Positions 50,773-61,000 of a DNA stretch of 64,000 nucleotides are shown here, piece by piece. The DNA is from Candidatus Saccharimonadota bacterium (GTDB lineage: Bacteria; Patescibacteriota; Saccharimonadia; Saccharimonadales; Saccharimonadaceae). The stretch is from assembly GCA_017962365.1 (NCBI GenBank), contig JAGCVL010000002.1:1-64000 (forward strand), given 5' to 3'. A model generated the notes under the pieces. It was not told where the DNA came from, searched no databases, and saw only the letters and a program-made list of their open reading frames with translations. A program made the translations under genes and the position numbers. Position 1 is the stretch's first letter. Each line of letters starts with the position of its first letter.

Positions 50773-51212
50773 TACGGTTTCCTTTCTCCCTTCGGTCGCA
50801 CACCACCGTGCGCAATCGGGGTCACATCTGTTATAGAATCAATCTTAATACCAACCGTCGAAACTGCACGGATTGCCGCATCACGACCTAGACCGATACC
50901 AGAGACGTAAACATCTACTGAGTTTAGAGCGTGATTCTTCTTTGCAATCTCGAGTGCCTTTTCAGCTGCAACGCCAGCTGCAAAAGCGGTGCCCTTCTTT
51001 GAACCGCGGAACCCATTGGCTCCAGCAGATGACGCTGAAAGTACTGCGCCAGTTTTGTCGGTGACACTGATGATTGTATTGTTAAAGGTTGCCTGGATAT
51101 GAACAGCACCGCTGTTTACAATCCGCTTGCCTTTTTTTGCTGCCTTGGACTTTGGAGCTTGAGCCTCAACGTCTGAAGTAGCAGTAGTTTTCTTAATTTC
51201 TTCTTCTGCCAT
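50772..51212 (-). CDS. rpsK: 30S ribosomal protein S11
   Basis: Platform protein near the E site. 146 residues with an acidic/Thr-rich N-terminal extension (about 30), then GAVHIQATFNNTIISVTDKTGAVLSASSAGANGFRGSKKGTAFAAG in segments typical of S11, and ending DVTPIAHGGVRPKGERKP. Confidence 0.96.
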   Translation of the reverse strand: MAEEEIKKTTATSDVEAQAPKSKAAKKGKRIVNSGAVHIQATFNNTIISVTDKTGAVLSASSAGANGFRGSKKGTAFAAGVAAEKALEIAKKNHALNSVDVYVSGIGLGRDAAIRAVSTVGIKIDSITDVTPIAHGGVRPKGERKP

Positions 51213-51221
51213 ATTTACTCC

Positions 51222-51608
51222 TTAAGTCTTACTTGCTGCCTTTGGTTGTGCACCACCGACCGCGATCGCCTTACCCTTACGAGTACGTGCATTCGTACGA
51301 GTACGTTGGCCGTTGACTGGTAATTTAGCCTTGTGGCGGATACCCTTGTAGGAATTAATATCCTTTAAGCGTTTGATATTGTTGCTCACGAGGCGCCGTA
51401 AATCACCCTCAACATGATATTTCGCTGAAATAATGTCGTTGATTTTTTGTTCGTCAGCCTCGGTGAGATCTTTCACCCGAGTGGTAGGCTCGATTTTAGC
51501 CTCCGCAAGGATTTTCTTTGATGTTGTTCTACCAATCCCATAAACATAAGTGAGAGCAATCCACACTTGCTTATCGGACGGGATCACAACGCTAGCTATT
51601 CTAGCCAT
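51222..51608 (-). CDS. rpsM: 30S ribosomal protein S13
   Basis: Head protein bridging to L5. 128 residues with [25 protein letters not shown], the helix-two-turn-helix region, and [25 protein letters not shown]. It follows rpmJ within three bases. Confidence 0.96.
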   Translation of the reverse strand: MARIASVVIPSDKQVWIALTYVYGIGRTTSKKILAEAKIEPTTRVKDLTEADEQKINDIISAKYHVEGDLRRLVSNNIKRLKDINSYKGIRHKAKLPVNGQRTRTNARTRKGKAIAVGGAQPKAASKT

Positions 51609-51610
51609 TT

Positions 51611-51727
51611 TTAACCCTGCCTTTGCTTGTTCTTAGGTTTTTTCTTATTGATGACACGTAGTACACCCTTCCGGCGCACAATAATATCATCAGGCGAGAT
51701 TTTCTTAACACTAGCACGTACTTTCAT
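51611..51727 (-). CDS. rpmJ: 50S ribosomal protein L36, zinc-free form
   Basis: A 38-residue protein starting [21 protein letters not shown] with ATG at 51725-51727, ending KNKQRQG. Short ORF missed by usual cut-offs. The Cys/His zinc ligands of classical L36 are replaced by Ser/Asp-type residues, so it is the Cys-free variant. Position between infA and rpsM is canonical. Confidence 0.93.
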   Translation of the reverse strand: MKVRASVKKISPDDIIVRRKGVLRVINKKKPKNKQRQG

Positions 51728-51758
51728 GTGTTAAAATTATCCTTTCCTATTAGTATTA

Positions 51759-51983
51759 TTAATCTTTGAGCCTAAAGCTGATTCTGCCCTTTGTAAGATC
51801 GTAAGGGGTTAACTCAACCTCGACTCTGTCGCCCGGGACGAGACGGATATAGTTTTTCCGCATCTTCCCACTCATATGGGCAACAATAATATGACCATTC
51901 TCGAGTTCAACCCGAAACTGGGTATTAGGCAATGCCTCACAGACAGTGCCAGTGAGTTTAATCACTTCTTTTTGACTAGCCAT
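51759..51983 (-). CDS. infA: Translation initiation factor IF-1
   Basis: Binds the 30S A site during initiation. 74 residues with the S1-like fold: [25 protein letters not shown] and [29 protein letters not shown] in segments. A promoter lies 14-43 bases upstream (51997-52026), so infA can begin its own transcript. Confidence 0.96.
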   Translation of the reverse strand: MASQKEVIKLTGTVCEALPNTQFRVELENGHIIVAHMSGKMRKNYIRLVPGDRVEVELTPYDLTKGRISFRLKD

Positions 51984-51996
51984 AAATTACCACCTA

Positions 51997-52026
51997 ATTA
52001 TACCACGATTATAGCTACTTTGTAAA
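51997..52026 (-). promoter_or_regulatory. Promoter of the infA-led ribosomal operon
   Basis: TTTACA (rev. comp. 52021-52026), 18-base spacer, TGGTATAAT with -10 at 51997-52002. Confidence 0.6.
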
Positions 52027-52036
52027 TACTAAAATT

Positions 52037-52747
52037 TTAGTTATCTACCAAAATAGCCCTTACAAATTGTCTTGAAAGATAAGTCCCTTGCTGTTGTGAC
52101 CATTCACCAGTACAAGAAATCAAAGTTACCGATTCTTTACCCTTTTCCGGCGACCGCAACGCCGTCGCCATATACATATCCGAATCTTCAAGTGACACCG
52201 TTACATTCTCAACTATGCGATATTCAAAAGCCTCCCCATCGCCGCGTTCTACCAATATAGTGTCACCGTTTTTTAAATCCGGTAAATCCTTGAACACTCC
52301 GTGCACATGCGGGCCACCATTGTGTCCGTCTATTACCAATGTGCCGCCTTGCCCCGGCTTGCCAGACGATTCATACCAGCCAACATCAAAGATATTATTT
52401 GGCGTCCCAAGCTCACCATTTGGCTTCACGCCTACTGGTATAATCCTTGCCCTTACGATACCAAGTCTTCCAATCGACAAATACCGTGGTCGGTCTGCGG
52501 CTACCGCGTACTCAACCACTTCCTCTTCGGTCGGGGCCTCCTCTACTAATGGCTCTTCCTCTTCCTCAATGGCAGCTTCTACCACATCTCGCTCACTCCC
52601 CTCCATCTCGCTATAATATTTACTCTCAAAAGTTACTACTCTTATAAAGAATACCAGAAAAAGCACACCAGCTAGCCCAATCGCCACCCATTTGGCAATT
52701 AACTTCGGACTTACCTTTAATTTAAGACTCATCTTTAAAATCGTCAT
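52037..52747 (-). CDS. Sortase-family transpeptidase inside the secY-infA operon (third of three)
   Basis: A 236-residue protein: one N-terminal transmembrane helix (about 17-38), a Glu-rich linker, and a sortase barrel with RLGIVRARIIPVG, VIDGHNGGPHVHG (His near 129), VTLISCTGEW (Cys near 204) and an Arg near SRQFVRAIL. Its start overlaps the end of secY by about 26 bases, so it is translationally coupled to the translocon gene. Most bacteria have adk and map here. Coupling may bring the sortase to the secretion pore. Confidence 0.8.
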   Translation of the reverse strand: MTILKMSLKLKVSPKLIAKWVAIGLAGVLFLVFFIRVVTFESKYYSEMEGSERDVVEAAIEEEEEPLVEEAPTEEEVVEYAVAADRPRYLSIGRLGIVRARIIPVGVKPNGELGTPNNIFDVGWYESSGKPGQGGTLVIDGHNGGPHVHGVFKDLPDLKNGDTILVERGDGEAFEYRIVENVTVSLEDSDMYMATALRSPEKGKESVTLISCTGEWSQQQGTYLSRQFVRAILVDN

Positions 52748-54149
52748 AAGTTATCATGAGCGCCCTAGAATCCACCGACCTTAGATTCTCTAGTGCCACC
52801 GTCACCACAATGAGAAGTCCAGTACCAGAAATCGATAAACCAATCGGCGCACCAGTAGTTAAGATAAACACGTAATCCGTGATAAATGGCAACATCGCAA
52901 TCATACCAAGTGCCAAAGCACCAAAGAGATCCAAACGGTTCACAACCTTGCCAAGATATTCTGCCGTCTTACCACCTGGACGCACGCCCTCGATAAATGC
53001 CCCCTGCTTCTGCAGGTTATCTGCAATCTCTTTTGTATTGAAAATGATTGATGTATAGAAGTAGGTAAACGCAAACACTAGTACAAAGTATAGCGCTGGA
53101 TACACAAACCACTGACCAGTAATCCCATCCGGATATTGTGTTGCAAAGTTGCTTGCACTTGGAGCCGAGAACACAGTCGTAAGTGTCGCACCGATTTCAT
53201 TTCCAGGATCCACCGATGTGATTACCTGCCCTACTAGAGCCGGCAAAGACAAGAATGCTGTCGCGAAAATCACCGGCACCACACCAGCTGCAATTAGCTT
53301 GATTGGTAAAATCGAGCGAATTCCACCATAGGAAGAATTGCCGTGCACGCGTTTTGCATAATTGATAGTTATGATTCGTTGCGCCTCGTTTAACTTCACT
53401 AAACAATAGATAACTATCAGCATTGCAATAGAAAATCCCAGCACAATCCAAAATACTACCGGATTTACGGGTAATTCCAACCATCCAAAGAGATTTAATG
53501 CACCGTCGCTCGTATCAAAGAGTGCTGTGCCAAGCGACGCCATCGTAGTCGGAAGTTGCGAAATAATTGATGCAAAAATCAATGTCGAAATACCATTACC
53601 AATCCCCTGCTCAGTGATTAATTCGCCCATCCACATCAAAATCACCGACCCAGCAGTCATCGATACCACTGATAGTACCCAGTCGCCAGTCGTTGGCACA
53701 AACTCGGTTGCAATATTTGCCGACACCACTGATTGGTACAAAATAAATATATACGCTATGGATTGCACCACTGCTAGCGGCACAGTGAGCATGCGTGTCC
53801 ACTGATTAATCTTTCGCCTCCCACTTTCACCATCATTTGAAAGTTCTTCAAGTCGAGGTATCGCTTTTGTAAGTAGCTGCATCACAATCGAACCGGTAAT
53901 ATATGGTGACAAACCTACCAATATAATACTAAACGACGCTAGCCCACCACCAGAAATCAAATTCAAAAAGTTCGAAAAGTCCGACTTTTCCATCAAATTG
54001 GAGACTGCCTCTTTGAATGTCGAAGCATCGCCCATCGGTACCGGAATTTGCGCCAGCAAGCGATAAGCTACTAAAATACCGAATATAATACCCACTCTTT
54101 TCAGCATGTCCTTGTTTTTCAAGGATTTAAATATCGTCGAAAAATGCAT
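52722..54149 (-). CDS. secY: Preprotein translocase subunit SecY
   Basis: The protein-conducting channel. 475 residues with about ten helices: ISGGGLASFSIILVGLSPYITGSIVMQLL in segments, the plug region, GIGNGISTLIF and the cytosolic RRKINQWTR and GVRPGGKTAEYL loops. The ATG at 54147-54149 (MHFSTIF) is preferred because AGAGG lies before it; another ATG is seven codons upstream. It follows rpoC after the terminator at 54196-54225. Confidence 0.94.
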   Translation of the reverse strand: MHFSTIFKSLKNKDMLKRVGIIFGILVAYRLLAQIPVPMGDASTFKEAVSNLMEKSDFSNFLNLISGGGLASFSIILVGLSPYITGSIVMQLLTKAIPRLEELSNDGESGRRKINQWTRMLTVPLAVVQSIAYIFILYQSVVSANIATEFVPTTGDWVLSVVSMTAGSVILMWMGELITEQGIGNGISTLIFASIISQLPTTMASLGTALFDTSDGALNLFGWLELPVNPVVFWIVLGFSIAMLIVIYCLVKLNEAQRIITINYAKRVHGNSSYGGIRSILPIKLIAAGVVPVIFATAFLSLPALVGQVITSVDPGNEIGATLTTVFSAPSASNFATQYPDGITGQWFVYPALYFVLVFAFTYFYTSIIFNTKEIADNLQKQGAFIEGVRPGGKTAEYLGKVVNRLDLFGALALGMIAMLPFITDYVFILTTGAPIGLSISGTGLLIVVTVALENLRSVDSRALMITYDDFKDES

Positions 54150-54195
54150 AAAACCTCTTACTTTCTCCATTTATCATATCATACCCTATCCAAAA

Positions 54196-54225
54196 AATAA
54201 AGGGCTTTTAAAGCCCTTTATTTTC
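54196..54225 (-). terminator. Terminator after rpoC
   Basis: AAATAAAGGGCTT / AAGCCCTTTATTT stem with T run on the minus strand. Confidence 0.85.
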
Positions 54226-54242
54226 TAAATTCCCAACAAATC

Positions 54243-57200
54243 TTAGAGATTTTCTAAATCCTCTTCTGTCGGGGTTTTAGTATCTGGAATCTCGAAGTCA
54301 ACGAGTGGAGCTACGCCAGTTCCTACCGGAATCTTTCGACCAATAATCACGTTTTCCTTTAGACCCTTCAATTTATCTACGCGACCGTTAATTGCCGCAT
54401 TGATTAGCACGCGTGTCGTATCCTGGAATGAAGCTGCCGACAAGAACGAATCTGAGAAGATTGATACCTTTGTGATACCAAGTAGAAGATTCGTGTAAGT
54501 TGCAGGTTTCTTTCCTTCTGCTTCGAGCTCACGATTTACTGATACTACTGAAGCCTTCGAAGTTACGTCACCAGACACAAACTCTGAATCGCCCGGATCA
54601 TTAATCTGAACTCTCGAGAACATTTGACGTACCAAAATCTCAAGGTGCTTTGGTGAAATCTCATGTCCTTGTGCTGAGTACACAGACAAAACATCGTTCA
54701 TGATGTAGCGCTCAGTCTCTTCGATGCCCTTGTACTTCAACAAGTCTTGCAAGTTGAGGGAGCCGGTGGTCAACCGATCGCCAGCCATCACTGAGTCATT
54801 TGATTTTACAACCAACTCAGCATCGCCAGGAATTTCAATCCTCACTGGTGCAACATTTGAACCAACTAGGATTATTGCATCCTTTACAAGCTCTACGATA
54901 CCGTCGTGCTTTGCCTTGACCGCAGCCTTACCTTCAGACTTCTTAATCAAAGTCGTGCCAGTCTTAACGCTTTCACCGTCTTTCACTGCTGGCTCACGCC
55001 CGTCAAGTGAAATTCGCATAATCTCGCCAGATTGTGGGGTAATTTGTGCAATATAACGATTGCCATCTTCCCAAACCTCGACTGTACCATCGATTGGCGA
55101 AACATACGCTTGGCCTTTTGGTGCTCTAGCCTCAAGAAGCTCTTCTACACGAGGAAGACCACGGGCAATTGCACCAGAACCTGCCACACCGGAACCGTGC
55201 TTGGTATCGAGCGTTAGCTGAGTACCAGGCTCACCGAGCGACTGCGCAGCAATTACACCGACTGGTTCATGTGCAGCCACGAGCTCACGTGTAGACATAT
55301 CTACGCCATAAGCCTTGCGCGGCACACCGTCAACCGCAGTGGTTGATAGTACTGACTGAATCTTCACTGATTCGATTGCTGGATCAGCATCAATCTGTTC
55401 TGCAACCTCTTTAGTGATAAGCTGATCAGCTTCAAGATAACCAGGCACCACCTCGGCAGTATATCGCCCAGCGATTCTTGCTACAAACGAGATTCCTGAT
55501 TGCTCAGTCTCAGACTTGTAAACTGTAAAGCCTGGATCTTCCGCCTCTTCATCAGTTGTAAATACATCCTGAGACACATCAACAAGACGACGGGTGAGAT
55601 ACCCAGAGTCTGCAGTACGAAGTGCCGTAGATACCTGACCCTGACGCGCACCTCGCGTCGCGATGAATGATTCTAGAGTATTTAGACCCTTCTTGTATGA
55701 AGATTTAACCGGAAGCTCAATTTCGTTGTTGTTGATATCCACCATGATACCAATTTCTGCCGAAGCGAGCTTAATGTTTGAAATATTACCACGAGCACCC
55801 GAGTTCACCATCACCGCGATATCGGTATCCATCTCAGCAAGCTTGCTCTGCAAGAATTCTGAAATTCTCTTATCGATATCACGCCAGTTGGCAATCGTTA
55901 GCTTGTAGCGTTCATCTTCAGTTACGAGACCATCATTGAACTGCTGTTGAATAAGTGCCGTCTTTGCATCACCTTCAGCGATGAAATCATCGATCTCATC
56001 ATAAGTCGGGTAATCGTCCTTCGCGGTCGAAATCGACGCAATCGTCTCATACTCAAACGCAAGGTCCTTGAGCGCATCAGCGGTATGCACCATCACCTCA
56101 GATCCATAAAGATCAAAGATATCAGCCATCACCTTAGACAAATGCTTCTTGGTCTGCACCGAGTTATCATAAGGATACTCTTTTGGCAAAATCTCATTAA
56201 AGATTACTCGCCCGAGTGTAGTATTGCGAATCTCACGCTTTGCAAACACCCGAATTGGGGTCTGAAGCGCAATGATTCCCTGGTCATAAGCCATTTCTGC
56301 TTCATATACCGACGAGAATGCTTTCGGCTCACCAGTATCAGTGCCAGGCTTGTCATAAGTCAAATAGTATGCACCAAGCACTACGTCCTGATAGATAGCA
56401 AGCACCGGAGCACCATCTGCTGGCTTCAAAAGGTTCTTTGAGGCCGACATCAACTCTTTTGCTTCGAGCTGGGCTGCATCTGACAATGGTAGATGTACAG
56501 CCATCTGGTCACCATCGTAGTCAGCGTTAAAGCCAGAAGCTACTAGTGGATGCAACTTAATTGCCTTACCATCAATCAATCTCGGCTGGAACGCCTGTAC
56601 CGACAAACGGTGAAGCGATGGAGCGCGGTTAAGAAGCACATACTTACCCTTAATCACCTCGTCCAACGCATCCCATACCACAGTTTCTTTAGCCTCAATG
56701 AGACGCGAAGCCGAGCGGATGTTGTTTGCATGCTCATTCGAAATCAACCACGAAATCACGAATGGCTTAAAGAGTTCAAGCGCCATCTGCTTTGGCAAAC
56801 CACACTCATGGAGTTGCAATTCTGGGCCTACCACGATTACTGAACGGCCAGAGTAGTCCACGCGCTTACCAAGTAAGTTCTGGCGGAATCGCCCTTGCTT
56901 ACCTTTAAGAAGGTCAGACAAAGACTTTAACTTCCTACGACCATTGGTCGTACCAGCACCATGTGACGCCGAGTTGTCGATAAGGGCGTCCACCGCCTCC
57001 TGAAGCATTCGCATCTCATTTCGACAAATCACTGCTGGAGCATTGAGATCAATCAACTTCTTTAACCGGTTGTTGCGGTTAATTACCCGTCGATACAGAT
57101 CATTAAGATCCGATGTCGCAAAACGTCCGCCAGGAAGTGCAATCATAGGACGAAGATCTGGTGGGATTACCGGAATCACCGTAAGGATCAAATCCTCTGG

Positions 57201-58067
57201 GCTAATACCAGCAGCCTGCATACCTTCAAGCGTCTTGAGGCGCTTTTGAATCTTCTTTTCCTTCTGACCCTTAGCTTCCTCTTCCTCAGTATGAAGCTCA
57301 CTAATCAATTTATCGAGATCGATTTCGTCAAGCATCTTCTTGATTGCCGTCGCACCCATCTCAACCTCAATCAAATCTTCATACTCTTCTGGCAAATTAC
57401 GATATTCTACTTCCGTAATTACGCCGCCCTTCTTGAAGGATTCGAGCATACCCTTACGAGACTGATAGTCAGACTCAAGCTCTTCGAGCTCTTTATTGCG
57501 TTCATCAGCAAGCGACTTTACATCCGCACCTTCTGCCTCAGCGGCATTCTTGTAGCGAATTTCAATCGCATCACGCGCTGCCTTGGTTTGAGATTCCAAA
57601 GTTTCAAGCGTCTTCTGAATCTCGTCAGTCTTGACATCAGTCATGAGATAAGTCGCAAAATACACTACTTTCTCAATATTTTTCACTGTAATATCAAGCA
57701 AAAGTGAAAGTGCAGACGGAATCCCGCGCATAAACCAAATATGTGCTACTGGCGCAGCAAGCGCAATGTGCCCCATACGTTCACGTCTAGTAATTGACTT
57801 AGTGACAAGGTTGCCTTCCTTATCTACTGCTGCCTCACGGCTTCTTACACCTTTTAGTTTAGAATCATGTGGGTTAATATCTTTGGTTGGCCCGAAAATA
57901 CGTTCACAGAACAACCCATCACGCTCTGGTTTTTGAGTACGATAATTAATCGTCTCCGGCTTGGTCACTTCACCATAACTCCAATTCAAGATGTCATCGC
58001 GACTCGCTACCGACAATCTAATGGAGTCAAAGTCTGAAGCTGAAATGAAATTATCCATCCACGCCAT
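54243..58067 (-). CDS. rpoC: RNA polymerase beta-prime subunit
   Basis: Catalytic subunit, 1274 residues from the ATG at 58065-58067, which has GAGGAG before it and sits on the rpoB stop. The active site is NADYDGDQMAVHLPLS (Tyr replaces Phe of the usual NADFDGD). Bridge-helix and trigger-loop region AAQSLGEPGTQLTLDTKH is present. An acidic and long coiled segment of about 120 residues lies after the N-terminal domain (about 155-290). Order rpoB-rpoC is standard. Confidence 0.97.
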   Translation of the reverse strand: MAWMDNFISASDFDSIRLSVASRDDILNWSYGEVTKPETINYRTQKPERDGLFCERIFGPTKDINPHDSKLKGVRSREAAVDKEGNLVTKSITRRERMGHIALAAPVAHIWFMRGIPSALSLLLDITVKNIEKVVYFATYLMTDVKTDEIQKTLETLESQTKAARDAIEIRYKNAAEAEGADVKSLADERNKELEELESDYQSRKGMLESFKKGGVITEVEYRNLPEEYEDLIEVEMGATAIKKMLDEIDLDKLISELHTEEEEAKGQKEKKIQKRLKTLEGMQAAGISPEDLILTVIPVIPPDLRPMIALPGGRFATSDLNDLYRRVINRNNRLKKLIDLNAPAVICRNEMRMLQEAVDALIDNSASHGAGTTNGRRKLKSLSDLLKGKQGRFRQNLLGKRVDYSGRSVIVVGPELQLHECGLPKQMALELFKPFVISWLISNEHANNIRSASRLIEAKETVVWDALDEVIKGKYVLLNRAPSLHRLSVQAFQPRLIDGKAIKLHPLVASGFNADYDGDQMAVHLPLSDAAQLEAKELMSASKNLLKPADGAPVLAIYQDVVLGAYYLTYDKPGTDTGEPKAFSSVYEAEMAYDQGIIALQTPIRVFAKREIRNTTLGRVIFNEILPKEYPYDNSVQTKKHLSKVMADIFDLYGSEVMVHTADALKDLAFEYETIASISTAKDDYPTYDEIDDFIAEGDAKTALIQQQFNDGLVTEDERYKLTIANWRDIDKRISEFLQSKLAEMDTDIAVMVNSGARGNISNIKLASAEIGIMVDINNNEIELPVKSSYKKGLNTLESFIATRGARQGQVSTALRTADSGYLTRRLVDVSQDVFTTDEEAEDPGFTVYKSETEQSGISFVARIAGRYTAEVVPGYLEADQLITKEVAEQIDADPAIESVKIQSVLSTTAVDGVPRKAYGVDMSTRELVAAHEPVGVIAAQSLGEPGTQLTLDTKHGSGVAGSGAIARGLPRVEELLEARAPKGQAYVSPIDGTVEVWEDGNRYIAQITPQSGEIMRISLDGREPAVKDGESVKTGTTLIKKSEGKAAVKAKHDGIVELVKDAIILVGSNVAPVRIEIPGDAELVVKSNDSVMAGDRLTTGSLNLQDLLKYKGIEETERYIMNDVLSVYSAQGHEISPKHLEILVRQMFSRVQINDPGDSEFVSGDVTSKASVVSVNRELEAEGKKPATYTNLLLGITKVSIFSDSFLSAASFQDTTRVLINAAINGRVDKLKGLKENVIIGRKIPVGTGVAPLVDFEIPDTKTPTEEDLENL

Positions 58068-58068
58068 A

Positions 58069-61000
58069 TTAGAACTCCTCTCCGAGGTCAATCGTACCTT
58101 CGTCTAGCTCTTCTTCGGTTTCCAAAGAACCGTCATCGAAACTATCCGAATCCTCATCAGCCTCTGTTATATCGATACCTTCTTCCGCCATCATTGCTGC
58201 GGCCTCATCATCATCAAGGTCGAGAATTTCTGGTGCGGTATCTTTCTTATGTTGATCATAAATGGATTGATCATCCTTATCTTTCTCAATCTCACGTGAA
58301 GTCTTTTCAATCACATCACCAGCATCTGCTGACTCACCGTGATCCAAAAGATCAACCTTAAGACCAAGGCCCTGAAGCTCTTTCACCAAGACATTGAAAC
58401 CTTCTGGAAGCTTTGGACCTTCGATTGGTTCATGCTTGATAATTGCTTCATAAGCTTTTGCACGACCATATACGTCATCTGACTTAATGGTGAGCATCTC
58501 CTGCAATGTTGTCGCAGCGCCGTAAGCCTCAAGTGCCCAGACCTCCATCTCCCCGAAGCGCTGACCACCATTTTGAGCTTTACCACCAAGTGGCTGCTGA
58601 GTAACCATCGTGTAAGGACCAGTTGAACGTGCATGAATCTTATCTTCAACCATGTGGTGAAGCTTCAGCATATGCATCACACCAACTGAGGTTCGCTCAT
58701 TGAACGGTTCGCCAGTAAGACCATCATAAAGTTGGACTCTACCGTCTCTAGCGTAGCCGGCCTTTTCGAGCTCATCTGAGATTACTTCGTCTGGCACACC
58801 GTTGAATGATGGGGTAGCTACGGTATAACCAAGCGCCCTTGCTGCCATACCAAGATGCGTTTCGAAGAGCTGACCGAGGTTCATACGCGATGGTACGCCC
58901 ATTGGGCTTAATACTACATCGATTGGAGTACCGTCTGCCATAAATGGCATGTCTTCTACTGGAAGTATACGAGATACTACACCCTTGTTACCATGTCGCC
59001 CAGCAAGCTTATCACCGACACCAATCTTTCGCATTTCTGCTACAAAGATTTTAATCTGCATGATTACGCCAGCTTTAAGCTCGTGACCTTGTTCGCGAGT
59101 GTAAACTCGTACATCTACGACCTTACCAGTCGAAGAACCATTCATACGAATCGAAGTATCGCGTACGTCTTTTGCTTTTTCACCAAAGATTGCACGTAGC
59201 AACCGCTCTTCGCTTGAAAGTTCCTGTTCGCCCTTAGGGGTAATTTTACCTACCAAGATATCACCGTTTGAAACTTCCGAGCCAATCGTCACGATACCAT
59301 CTTCACCGAGGTGACGCAATGCATGCTCAGATACGTTTGGAATATCCCGGGTTACTTGCTCTGGACCAAGTTTGGTTTCGCGTACTTCTACGTCAAAATC
59401 TTTAATATTGATTGATGTAAGCGTATCATCCTCAACCAAACGATTGGAAATCACGATTGCATCGTCCATGTTGTAACCACGCCATGGCATAAATGCTACG
59501 AGAAGATCGCGACCAAGTGCAAGCTCGCCATTGTGAATCGATGCGCCCTCAATCAAGGCATCACCCTTCTTTACGCTCTGACCTCTTGCTACTACACAAT
59601 GCTGGTTGTAACAACGGTCATCGTTGGTCTTTTCAAAGTGTTGCAATTTATATTCAACATCGCCACCCTTTTCATAGGTCACGATCACAGACTCGCCATC
59701 GGCCTTCTTTACTACACCTTTACCAGAAGCCATCACGAGTTGCGAGGTGTTCTTAGCCACTTCAGCCTCAATGCCAGTACCGACAATTGGATTGTCTTGA
59801 CGAAGTAGAGGTACCGCCTGCTTCTGCATGGCGCAAGCCATGAGTGAGCGGTCAACACGGTTTTTCTCAACAAATGGAATTAGCGACGCTGATACACCGA
59901 GAATCTCTTTATGTGCAGCATCAATGTGGGTCACCTTAGATGCTTCCACGTGCGCCGGCGCTCCATGCACACGAGCTGACACCCAGTCTTCCACAAACTT
60001 ACCATCTTTGTCTAGCTTGACTGATGCATCCGCAATCACCATCTCGTGCTCGGTGTCCGCATCTACGTAAACGATTTCATCGGTCACCTTACCATTTTTT
60101 ACTACGCGATATGGAGCCTCAATGAAACCATATTTATTAATTCTTGCATAAGTCGCGAAGTTGAGCACTAGACCCACGTTGCCACCTTCTGGCGTTTCTA
60201 CCGTACAAATACGGCCGTAATGTGTCGGGTGAGCATCGCGTACATCAAATCCAGCACGTTCACGAGTCAAACCACCAGGGCCCATTGAGGATAGACGCCT
60301 CTTGTGCGCAAGCTCTGAAAATGGGTTTACTTCGTCCATTAGCTGTGAAAGCTGTGAGGTAGAGAAGAATTCTTTCACTGCTGCAACGACTGGTCGCGAA
60401 TTAAGAAGCTGCGATGGGGTCACCTCGTCAGCATTTGCCATTGACATCCGGTCTAGGATGTTGCGTTGCAAACGAAGCATACCAAGACGGAATTGCCTCT
60501 GTACCAACTCGCCAACCAACTTCACACGACGGTTCGACAATGAATCGATATCGTCTGGAGCTTCTTGAGTATTGTTCAAACGAATCATCTCGGAGATAAT
60601 CGCTACCACATCATCCATCTGGAGAGTGCGGAACTTTGGCTCATTTGGAGTCTCCATATGAAGCCTTCGATTAATCTTAAAGCGACCAACATTTGAATAA
60701 TCATATCGCTTTGGATCGAAGAACATGCGCTCAATCATCGAACGTGCATTCTCGACCGTAGCGAGATCACCAGGACGAATCCTGCGATAAACCTCGAGCA
60801 AAGCCTCGCCCTGAGTCGAAGTCGTATCCTTCTCAAGCGTTGCTTCGATATATTTCTTGTCGCCATTGTCGACACTCTCAAACGCTTTCTTGATTGCACT
60901 TTCTTTCATACCGAGCGCTCTTAAGAATGTCGTGACTGGCAACTTGCGTCGACGGTCAATCTTTACATACATTGCACCGTTTGCAGTGGTCTCAAATTCG

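Noticed and set aside
55032-57707. Plus-strand frames opposite rpoC
   Set aside because: They are antisense shadows of a well-conserved gene; no ribosome-binding sites or recognisable domains.
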